Source: an uncultured Eubacteriales bacterium (lineage in GTDB: Bacteria > Bacillota > Clostridia > Oscillospirales > Butyricicoccaceae). From it: 5,199 nt of DNA. The position numbers and the translations under genes are program-made. Numbering within the stretch: the stretch's first letter is position 1; every line of letters starts with the position of its first letter. Location of the stretch: NCBI GenBank assembly GCA_934630445.1, contig CAKTWY010000173.1, positions 1-5,199 of the forward strand. Reading direction: 5' to 3'. The notes beneath the pieces are model-generated. The model had not been told where the DNA came from and searched no databases. It saw nothing but the letters and a program-made list of their open reading frames with translations. Positions 1-4,686 of this stretch are shown piece by piece.

Positions 1-128
1 ACCTGTGCCCGCAGGCACTGGATCTCCATGCGACAGGGAATTCATTTCCCGGTCGCATACCCTGAGCCGCCGCAATCGGCGGCAACCTGCTGCCGTACCC
101 CAAATAAGCGCTCGCGCTTGTTTTGCTT
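1..128 (-). ncRNA. Structured RNA or 5' leader, unidentified (partial)
   Basis: The stretch behind the TATAAT promoter has no convincing protein frame and holds four stem-loops in 120 bases. They are AAGCG/CGCTT (106-110, 115-119); GCCGCCG/CGGCGGC (66-72, 77-83); a 7+5-bp stem with one mismatch (28-40, 46-58); and GTGCC/GGCAC (5-9, 14-18). A competing stem CGGCA/TGCCG (80-84, 91-95) shares bases with the second, so two folds exclude each other, as in attenuators and riboswitches. It could be a small RNA or the leader of a gene to the left. I could not match it to 6S, SRP, tmRNA, RNase P, T-box or a common riboswitch class. In plus-strand orientation the AAGCG hairpin followed by GTTTTGCTT could instead be a weak terminator. 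Confidence 0.45.
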
Positions 129-134
129 GGATTT

Positions 135-164
135 ATTATACCCTATTTCTCGGCGCCTGTGCAA
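135..164 (-). promoter_or_regulatory. Sigma-A promoter reading leftward
   Basis: On the minus strand there is TTGCAC (159-164), an 18-base spacer, then a perfect TATAAT (135-140). Transcription would begin near 128. It lies directly after the module A terminator, so it starts a separate unit that runs off the window. Confidence 0.6.
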
Positions 165-165
165 C

Positions 166-297
166 CATGCAAAAACGCGGCGCCGCATCATGATTGATAC
201 GGCGCCGCTTATGTGTAATGAAATCATAACAAAAAAGGACGAAAGAGCAAAATCATTTCTGAATCAGGTCATCCGGCTGAATGTTATCAATTCATTA
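166..297 (-). ncRNA. Putative small RNA A (unrecognised family)
   Basis: The unit is bounded by the promoter at 304-333 and the terminator at 171-208, giving an estimated transcript of about 130 bases. It begins near GTAATGAATTGATA, shared with RNA B, and has a pyrimidine-rich centre (TTTTGCTCTTTCGTCC, then TTTTTTG). The segment before its terminator, CCTTTTTTGTTATGATTTC, resembles CCTGTTTGATATGATATCG in RNA B. No protein frame with a ribosome binding site was found: the ATG near the 5' end is followed by a stop after two codons. Its function and targets are unknown. Confidence 0.5.
171..208 (-). terminator. Rho-independent terminator, module A
   Basis: GCGGCGCCG (177-185) pairs perfectly with CGGCGCCGC (200-208). 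An inner ATCA/TGAT stem extends the helix past one mismatch. On the minus strand the stem is followed by CGTTTTTGC (T-run at 171-175). It would end RNA A just before the next promoter. Confidence 0.65.
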
Positions 298-303
298 CGA
301 TGA

Positions 304-333
304 TAGTATGCGTCAAGTGGATGAGGATATGCA
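304..333 (-). promoter_or_regulatory. Sigma-G-like promoter, module A
   Basis: On the minus strand there is TGCATA (328-333), exactly 17 bases, then CATACTA (304-310). Both elements fit the sigma-G pattern (GHATR, CATWHTA). The spacer sequence differs from module B but its length is the same, as expected for a maintained promoter. Confidence 0.5.
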
Positions 334-358
334 TGTTTTTTAAATTTTTTTACTCCGC
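331..358. repeat. Left arm of a diverged inverted repeat (right arm 634-664)
   Basis: GCATG, then T/A tracts, then CTCCGC: the inverse of 634-664. It overlaps the -35 of module A (328-333) and the start of the 353-453 repeat. Confidence 0.4.
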
Positions 359-453
359 AATAAAAAATTTCGATTTCATTCGCGTGTGTCGCCCTTACGG
401 GCAACCGATGGACATGCGAACAACAAATAGCCGTAGGCTATTTGTTGTTCGCA
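353..453. repeat. Dispersed intergenic repeat, copy 1 (partner at 2530-2630)
   Basis: CTCCGCAATAAAAA (353-366), GATTTCATTCGCG (372-384), CATGCG (413-418) and the hairpin centred on 433-435 occur in the same order and spacing as in the copy behind fakA. The hairpin is longer and perfect here. No transposase or protein frame is associated. It separates the two small RNA modules. Confidence 0.6.
415..453. repeat. Perfect 18-bp hairpin, loop GTA
   Basis: Arms 415-432 and 436-453 are exact reverse complements, containing GAACAACAAATAGCC and its complement. No T-run follows on either strand, so it is not an ordinary intrinsic terminator. It is the distal end of the repeat at 353-453. A small GCCC-TTAC-GGGC stem-loop lies just before it (391-402). 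Confidence 0.7.
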
Positions 454-461
454 AACCGCCG

Positions 462-507
462 AAAATGAAAAATGCGGCGTCCTGTCTTTTACGACAGGAC
501 GCCGCAT
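462..507 (-). terminator. Strong Rho-independent terminator, module B
   Basis: A perfect 15-bp stem (arms 472-486 and 493-507, ATGCGGCGTCCTGTC and its complement) has a 6-base loop. On the minus strand it runs into TTTTTCATTTTC. This is the best terminator in the window for leftward transcription. It would end RNA B and any read-through from pyrE. Confidence 0.75.
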
Positions 508-596
508 CATGTTGTAAGGAAACGATATCATATCAAACAGGAAAATGAAACCGATTAACGATACATTAATTCATGTCGGATGGTATCGATTCATTA
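462..596 (-). ncRNA. Putative small RNA B (unrecognised family)
   Basis: The unit is defined by a sigma-G-like promoter at 603-632 and a strong intrinsic terminator at 462-507, giving a transcript of about 130 bases. The start site is estimated from promoter spacing, not measured. Near its 5' end it has GTAATGAATCGATA, shared with RNA A. The interior is pyrimidine-rich on the minus strand (TTTCATTTTCCTG, then CGTTTCCTTAC), a composition that can pair with ribosome binding sites. No open reading frame with a ribosome binding site is present: the only early ATG gives seven codons without a Shine-Dalgarno sequence. No known RNA family was recognised. It is the diverged sibling of RNA A. Confidence 0.5.
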
Positions 597-632
597 CGCT
601 CATAGTATGCCGCAAAGAGCACGGTTCATACA
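468..632. repeat. Direct repeat module, copy B (partner 171-333)
   Basis: Copy B lines up with copy A at a steady offset of 297-299 bases. AAAAAYGCGGCG opens each module, GCCGCNNATG lies at the end of each hairpin, and a 26-base block (584-609 versus 285-310) is 23/26 identical. The parts between are diverged but similar in composition. Conservation is greatest over the -10 element and RNA 5' end, and over the hairpin. Confidence 0.65.
603..632 (-). promoter_or_regulatory. Sigma-G-like promoter, module B
   Basis: On the minus strand there is TGTATG (627-632), exactly 17 bases, then CATACTA (603-609). CATACTA equals the forespore sigma-G -10 consensus, and GTATG fits the GHATR form of its -35. 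Module A has the same layout and spacing. There is an A/T-rich tract just upstream. Sigma-G control is inferred from consensus only. Confidence 0.5.
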
Positions 633-633
633 T

Positions 634-664
634 GCGGAGCAAAAAATTTTCAAAAATAACATGC
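634..664. repeat. Right arm of a diverged inverted repeat (left arm 331-358)
   Basis: Read on the plus strand, this arm starts GCGGAG, runs through A/T tracts and ends CATGC. The left arm at 331-358 is the inverse (GCATG, T/A tracts, CTCCGC). The anchors at both ends match exactly, but the middle is low-complexity A/T, so part of the match may be compositional. The arms are about 275 bases apart and enclose the 353-453 repeat and most of small RNA module B. The A/T tracts lie directly upstream of both sigma-G-like promoters. Confidence 0.4.
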
Positions 665-668
665 AGCG

Positions 669-709
669 AAAAACCCGACAGACCGGCGCTCTGACCGAAG
701 GATGGTCAG
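669..709 (-). terminator. Possible weak terminator just after pyrE
   Basis: CTGACC (704-709 on the minus strand) pairs with GGTCAG (691-696) around a 7-base loop that includes the pyrE stop codon. A TTTTT run lies at 669-673, about 17 bases beyond the stem. The spacing is too long for a classic intrinsic terminator, so read-through to the stronger terminator at 462-507 is possible. Confidence 0.3.
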
Positions 710-1371
710 CCCAGCACGCAGTAGTCGTCCATATACCGGCGCATGGCCTGCAGGCAGTCGTCATAGCCGCCGTGCGCCTGGAGATAATCGCGGATATCTT
801 CGACCGTGACGATCGCGTGCACGCGCACCCCGAACTGTTCGTACACCTCCATTACGGCCGTTTTTCCGCCGGACGCGCCGATTTCACAGCGATTGACGGA
901 AATAAACATGTCCTTTACCGTAAGGTCCGCCGCGGCTTTCAGAATGGGCATCGTCTCGCGCACGGCCGTGCCGGCGGTAATCACATCTTCGATGATGATT
1001 ACGCGCTCGCCGTCCTTCGGCTGATAGCCGACGAGGCTGCCCCCCTCGCCGTGATCCTTTGCCTCCTTGCGATTGAAAAAGAACGGCCGGTCAAGAGAAA
1101 AATCGCGCGCGAGCGCGCCGGCAGCTGACGTCACGAGCGGGATGCCCTTGTACGCGGGCCCGAACATGGCGTCAAATTCGCCGTGCGTGACCTCGTGGAT
1201 GAGCTTTGCATAAAAGCTCCCCAGCGCCGAGCTCTGCGCGCCGGTCCTGTAATTGCCGGTGTTGACAAAATAGGGGGAGAGGCGGCCGCTTTTTGTCTGA
1301 AACTGCCCGAAGCGCAGCACGTCGGACGCCATCATAAATTCGATAAATTCTTTTTTGGCTTGTGTAAGCAT
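706..1371 (-). CDS. pyrE: Orotate phosphoribosyltransferase
   Basis: PyrE joins orotate to PRPP to give orotidine 5'-monophosphate, the fifth step of pyrimidine synthesis, as a cytoplasmic dimer. The 221 residues show the whole family pattern: FQTKSGRLSPYF with Lys27, FGPAYKGIPL (70-79), the flexible catalytic loop RKEAKDHGEGG (101-111), and the PRPP-binding motif IIIEDVITAGTAVR (125-138). The intact RKEAKDHGEGG loop and the length make it the longer, enterobacterial-like PyrE type rather than the shorter Bacillus type. The start is ATG at 1369-1371, with a moderate TGAGGA site about 8 bases upstream; the stop is TGA at 706-708. It is 51 bases behind the fkbM-type gene and no other pyr gene is visible, so it is separated from a pyr operon in this window. 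No PyrR attenuator-like leader was recognised in the short upstream gap. Confidence 0.96.
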   Translation of the reverse strand: MLTQAKKEFIEFMMASDVLRFGQFQTKSGRLSPYFVNTGNYRTGAQSSALGSFYAKLIHEVTHGEFDAMFGPAYKGIPLVTSAAGALARDFSLDRPFFFNRKEAKDHGEGGSLVGYQPKDGERVIIIEDVITAGTAVRETMPILKAAADLTVKDMFISVNRCEIGASGGKTAVMEVYEQFGVRVHAIVTVEDIRDYLQAHGGYDDCLQAMRRYMDDYCVLG

Positions 1372-1422
1372 GGTGTGTTCCTCATCTTTCTCTTTGTTTT
1401 GACCGTGCGCACCGCCGCCCTG

Positions 1423-2454
1423 CTACAGGGCAAACAGGTTGACCTCCCACGCCGGGAAGCACGGCGCGCGCCGGAGATACAACCTGCTCTCCGGCCGAAG
1501 CGAACGGATGAGCTGCGGCAGGGTGAACAGGTCCTCGCTGCGGTGATATGCCGCGCAGCAAAGCCGCGGGCGGTGCTGAAGCAGTTTTCTGCAGCCGCGC
1601 AGCGCCTGCCCCTCCGCCCCCTCCGCGTCGATCTTGATAATGGAAGGGGGCATGCATACGGTTTCGTCCGGGGCGAGAGCGGGAACGTTTTTTCCGTTTC
1701 CAAGCACAGAGCCGCGCCCCGCACCGGATGAGAAGAGGAGAGCGTCACGCGCGTTCCAGGCGGCCGCTTCGAACACCTCGTGGCGCCCGGGCGCCGTGCG
1801 CTGTAAAAGCTGCCGGAGCTTGGCGGCGCTTTTTACATCCGGCTCAAACGCGCTGATAAAGCACAGGCCGCCCGCCAGAGCGGAAAAGAGCGCGATCGTG
1901 TCGCCCGTATACGCGCCGATATCCAGCAGCACATCGTCCGCACGCGGTGCGATCAGCGCGCGAACATCGTCTGAAAACGCACTGGTGTGTTCCAGAAGAT
2001 ATTCCGGTCGGCCCGTAAGCTTATAAAATACGAGCGAACGAAAAAGCGCGCGGGAAAGTTCGTCCGCAAAAAGGGAATACGCCTCCTCCAGCTGTGCGGC
2101 GTGCGCGCTGGCAAACGCCTGGTCAAAAAGCGCGCTGCCGGCCACCGGAACATCGGGGATAAAGAGCGCGTGCCGCCGCCGCAGGGCGAGAATGGTCTCC
2201 ATCACGTCCGGCAGGCGCGTGCCGAAGCATAAAAGCGCCGTAAAGTCGCCGAAGCGCGCCTCGGCCTGCGCAAGAGAGAGCAGTGGGAAGCCGTGGAAGC
2301 GCTTCTCCCGAACGAAGCCGTCACTGGCAAATACGCCGGAGATCTCGACGCCTTTCTGCACGCAGGCGGCGAGTACTTTGTCCGCCCCATCGCCCATCCC
2401 GTAGAGGAGGATCGGGCGGCGCTCGGCGGCAAGCGAGCGCCATAGCTCCTGCAA
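1423..2454 (-). CDS. FkbM family SAM-dependent methyltransferase with N-terminal Rossmann-like domain
   Basis: The protein is 343 residues long with two parts. Residues about 14-80 (PILLYGMGDGADKVL, then GVEISGVFASD and FHGFPLLSL) look like the small nucleotide-binding Rossmann-like domain often found in front of glycan-modifying enzymes. Residues about 170-340 are an FkbM methyltransferase: SAM motif VLLDIGAYTGDT (175-186), acidic AFEPD (202-206), IIKIDAEGAEGQALRG (272-287), and the family ending YHRSEDLFTLP with WEVNLFAL at the C-terminus. FkbM enzymes transfer methyl groups to oxygen on sugars or small molecules; the substrate here cannot be told. The start is TTG (2452-2454), chosen because GGGAGGTGG lies about 7 bases upstream and there is no better in-frame start. 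The stop is TAG, and pyrE starts 51 bases later on the same strand, so co-transcription is likely. No membrane segment or signal peptide is seen. Confidence 0.85.
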   Translation of the reverse strand: MQELWRSLAAERRPILLYGMGDGADKVLAACVQKGVEISGVFASDGFVREKRFHGFPLLSLAQAEARFGDFTALLCFGTRLPDVMETILALRRRHALFIPDVPVAGSALFDQAFASAHAAQLEEAYSLFADELSRALFRSLVFYKLTGRPEYLLEHTSAFSDDVRALIAPRADDVLLDIGAYTGDTIALFSALAGGLCFISAFEPDVKSAAKLRQLLQRTAPGRHEVFEAAAWNARDALLFSSGAGRGSVLGNGKNVPALAPDETVCMPPSIIKIDAEGAEGQALRGCRKLLQHRPRLCCAAYHRSEDLFTLPQLIRSLRPESRLYLRRAPCFPAWEVNLFAL

Positions 2455-2486
2455 GGTGCCACCTCCCAGCTTGCTGTCCCAGGAAA

Positions 2487-2516
2487 CCGCAGGGAACGGC
2501 GGACCGTTCCCTGCGG
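2487..2516. terminator. Perfect 13-bp hairpin between fakA and fkbM
   Basis: CCGCAGGGAACGG (2487-2499) and its exact reverse complement (2504-2516) flank the loop CGGA. On the minus strand it is followed only by TTTCC, a poor T-run. On the plus strand it is followed by CTATTTTGC. It ends about 30 bases before the fkbM start, so it may be a terminator for the fakA transcript, an attenuator in the fkbM leader, or a two-way terminator. The stem is certain; its role is not. Confidence 0.5.
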
Positions 2517-2529
2517 CTATTTTGCATTG

Positions 2530-2630
2530 CTCCGTAATAAAAAGCTGATTTCATTCGCGCGCGTCTTACCTGCCGGACTACCCGCCGCGCATGCGCATGA
2601 AAATGGCCGCAGGCTGTTTTTATTCGACAG
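2530..2630. repeat. Dispersed intergenic repeat, copy 2 (partner at 353-453)
   Basis: This copy aligns collinearly with 353-453. CTCCGTAATAAAAA (2530-2543) matches the other copy in 13 of 14 bases. GATTTCATTCGCG (2547-2559) is identical in both. A CATGCG motif and a hairpin centred on GCC-GYA-GGC lie 61-62 bases further on in each copy. The left part is in the fakA-fkbM gap and the right end reaches into the last codons of fakA. It also contains the palindrome GCGCATGCGC (2587-2596). The function is unknown. Confidence 0.6.
2600..2620 (+). terminator. Hairpin with T-run at the fakA stop codon
   Basis: Arms 2600-2608 and 2612-2620 enclose the loop GCA. Read on the plus strand the stem is fully paired if G-U wobbles are allowed at two positions, and it runs into TTTTTATTC, like an intrinsic terminator. 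Read on the minus strand those two wobbles become C-A mismatches, so the structure favours plus-strand RNA or DNA-level symmetry. It overlaps the fakA stop (2620-2622). It is also the hairpin of the repeat at 2530-2630. Confidence 0.4.
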
Positions 2631-4223
2631 AGATGATATAGTAGTAGACCGGCTGGCCGCCGTTCAGGATATTGACCTCCGCGCCCTTGGCCTCCTGCTC
2701 GAAGAGCGCGCGCACTTCATCCGCCTGCTCTTCCGTCACCCCTTCTCCGTAGATGATGGTGATGAAAGAGGCATTTTTCTTCGCGAGAAGCTCGCGCGCA
2801 AGCTTCTTGATCACATCGATGCGCTTTCTGCCGCTGGTGCAGAGCTTGCCTTCATGAAGGGCGATGAACTCGCCCTCTTTGATTTTGCGGTCATCATAAA
2901 GCGAATCACGCGCGGCGTATGTCACCTGGCCGGTGCGCACATCCGCCATTGCTTCCGTCATCGCAGCGCGGTTGACCTCAGCGTCAGCCGAAGCGTCAAA
3001 GACAAGCATGGCAGAAATGCCCTGCGGGATTGTCTTTGACGGCAGGACGATCACCTGCTTCTCCGACAGCGGGATAGCCTGCTCAGCGGCCATGATGATG
3101 TTCTTGTTGTTCGGCAGGACGAAGACTGTTTTCGCCGGTACAGCGTCGATCGCGTGGAGGATATCGTCCGTCGATGGGTTCATCGTCTGACCGCCCTGCA
3201 CGACCTGATCCACGCCGAGGTCGCGGAAGATGGAAGCCATACCGTCGCCCGCGGCGACGGATACGAAGCCGTACTCGTTCACCGGCTCGGCCACCACGCG
3301 CTCTTTTGCCGCCAGACGGAAGTGCTGTTCGCGCATGTTATCGATCTTCATATTGGTCAGCGCGCCGTATTTCAGCCCCTCGCCGAGCGCCAGGTTCGGC
3401 GTATCGGTATGCACGTGGACCTTGATGATGTCCTCGTCGTCCACGACGACGGCGCTGTCGCCGATCGATTCCAGATACGCGCGCAGGGGCAGAGAGTTCT
3501 TATCGCGGTCGGCTTTTATGACGATGAATTCCGTGCAGTAGGTGAAAGTGATCTCCTCGTCGTCGATGCCGGAGAAGGAAGCGGCGTCGTCCGTGCGCTC
3601 CGCCTGCAGCTGATGGTCCGCCGTGCGGCCGTGATAGGCGTTCTCCATGCCTTCGAGGATGACGATAAAGCCGAACGCGCCCGCGTCGACCACATTCGCC
3701 TTGGCGAGGACGGGGTTCTGCGTCGGGGTAAGGGCGAGCGCCTCGTGCGCGCGCTCGATCGCGGCGCGCAGGACCTTGGCCACATCGCCGTTTTCGCTCT
3801 GGGCCGCGGCGCAGGCCGCCTCGGCCAGAGCGCGCGAGACGGTGAGGATGGTGCCTTCCGCCGGCTTCATCACGGCCTTGTATGCCGTGTCGACACCAAC
3901 ACTGAGCGCCTCGGCAAAGGCAAAACCGTCGGCTTCTTCAAGACCCTTCAGACGTTTGGCGAAGCCGCGGAACAAAAGCGACAGGATGACGCCGGAGTTG
4001 CCGCGCGCGCCGCGCAGCAGCGCCGCCGCTGCGGCGTCGGCGCGTCAAGCTTATCCATCTCGCGGCGCGCGGCGCCCATTGTAAGGGACATATTGGTGCC
4101 CGTATCGCCGTCCGGCACGGGAAAGACGTTGAGTTCGTTTGCTTCCTGGCGGCGGTCGTTGATACATTCCGCAGCCTCGATAACCATGGCCTGAAAACGG
4201 CCGCCGTTAATCTTTTCCGACAA
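2620..4223 (-). CDS. fakA: Fatty acid kinase FakA (DAK2/YloV family), reading frame interrupted
   Basis: FakA binds ATP and phosphorylates a fatty acid carried by a FakB (DegV-family) protein, feeding exogenous fatty acids into phospholipid synthesis (family knowledge). The N-terminal DAK2 kinase domain has NVFPVPDGDTGTNMSLTM, with metal-binding Asp38 and Asp40. A second kinase loop GARGNSGVILSLLFRGF follows, then AYKAVMKPAEGTILTV. The middle domain has YCTEFIV and KVHVHTDTPN (His-x-His near residue 270), then MKIDNMREQH. The C-terminal FakA domain has QVVQGGQTMNPSTDDIL. The start is TTG at 4221-4223, with GGGAGG about 9 bases upstream. The first 65 or so codons are in one frame and everything from GARGNSG onward is in another; the break is near 4025-4045. 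Adding one base there gives about 534 residues, near the usual length. An independent start at the internal TTG (3975) would lack both Asp residues, so it is unlikely to give an active kinase. Confidence 0.88.
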
Positions 4224-4237
4224 AGTGAATGCCCTCC

Positions 4238-4591
4238 CTAACCGACGCGGATGCTGTCTACAAATACGTCGACCCGGCCGACTTTGATCCCGGTCAGGCG
4301 CACCACGTTGTAGCGCACTTCGCTGATGATGGAACGGCAGACAGTGTTGATATTGATACCGTGCTCTACTGCGATGTGCAGCTCGATATCGACGGTATTC
4401 GCATCCTTGTTTTCACGCACGGACACGCCGCGGTTTGCCGCATCGCGCTTTAAAAGGCGCACAATGCCGTCAGCCACGTTTTTAATCGTCATGCCTTTCA
4501 CGCCGAAGCAGTTGGCCGCGGCGTTGCCGGCAATGGAGGCGACAACGTCCGGTGTGATCTCGATCAGGCCGTACTGTGTCGTAACTGTCAT
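4238..4591 (-). CDS. yloU: Asp23/Gls24 family protein (YloU)
   Basis: The 117-residue protein matches the Asp23/Gls24 (YloU) family over its whole length. It opens with QYGLIEITPDVVASIAG, followed by the GVKGM segment and a C-terminal IKVGRVDVFVDSIRV strand, as in YloU. Members are small cytoplasmic or envelope-associated proteins linked to envelope and alkaline stress. The biochemical role of YloU itself is not settled. The ATG start has an excellent ribosome binding site, AAAGGAGGAGG, about 8-10 bases upstream (near 4599-4609). The stop TAG is 14 bases before the fakA start, and the fakA ribosome binding site begins at that stop codon, so translation of the pair is probably coupled. The yloU-fakA order is widely conserved in Firmicutes, which supports both calls. 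No signal peptide or membrane segment is seen. Confidence 0.9.
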   Translation of the reverse strand: MTVTTQYGLIEITPDVVASIAGNAAANCFGVKGMTIKNVADGIVRLLKRDAANRGVSVRENKDANTVDIELHIAVEHGININTVCRSIISEVRYNVVRLTGIKVGRVDVFVDSIRVG

Positions 4592-4657
4592 AATGGAGCC
4601 TCCTCCTTTGTAATACGTTCTTCCGCATCAAAATAAAAATATGCTCTTGATAGCTAC

Positions 4658-4686
4658 AGTATATCATATATCAAAAGCTTATGCAA
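4658..4686 (-). promoter_or_regulatory. Candidate sigma-A promoter for yloU-fakA, extended -10
   Basis: On the minus strand there is TTGCAT (4681-4686), a 17-base spacer, then TATACT (4658-4663) preceded by TG (4665-4666), which makes an extended -10. Transcription would start near 4650, about 60 bases before the yloU ATG. The -35 is weak (3 of 6 consensus bases) and lies on the end of the upstream ATPase gene. A perfect 6-bp inverted repeat TTGATA/TATCAA (4669-4674 and 4647-4652) brackets the -10 and start site and could be an operator. That role is inference only. Confidence 0.5.

Larger units (their letters stand above)
171..333. repeat. Direct repeat module, copy A (partner 468-632)
   Basis: This is the first of two collinear diverged copies with a period of about 298 bases. 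The module is promoter, RNA body and terminator on the minus strand. The hairpin arms differ in sequence and length between copies, yet both pair perfectly, which suggests that the structure is selected. Confidence 0.65.

Noticed and set aside
1..128. 6S RNA, SRP RNA or a known riboswitch
   Set aside because: The plus strand has CCCTGAGCCG, reminiscent of E. coli 6S, but the long apical stem and the central bubble are missing. The conserved cores of SRP, tmRNA, T-box and common riboswitches were not found.
181..511. Exact 12-base repeat CGCCGCATCATG at 181-192 and 500-511 as the basis for aligning the modules
   Set aside because: Its offset (319) disagrees with the rest of the alignment (297-299). 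It pairs the left hairpin arm of copy A with the right arm of copy B and arises from the palindromic arms.
28..548. Small plus-strand frames in the left region
   Set aside because: They run through terminator hairpins and repeats, lack ribosome binding sites, and their translations look like random sequence.
171..632. CRISPR array
   Set aside because: There are only two long diverged copies, 298 bases apart, with no regular short repeat-spacer structure and no cas genes.
580..1731. Two 182-codon plus-strand frames
   Set aside because: Both are antisense to pyrE and fkbM and have no convincing start signals or recognisable motifs.
2620..3975. A separate gene beginning at the internal TTG at 3975
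   Set aside because: Conserved kinase residues (GARGNSGVILS) lie in the same frame upstream of that TTG, so the frame belongs to fakA downstream of the frameshift.
3154..4194. 346-codon open frame on the plus strand
   Set aside because: It lies wholly antisense to fakA, whose protein is clearly conserved. Long antisense frames are common in GC-rich genes, and this one matches no family I know.
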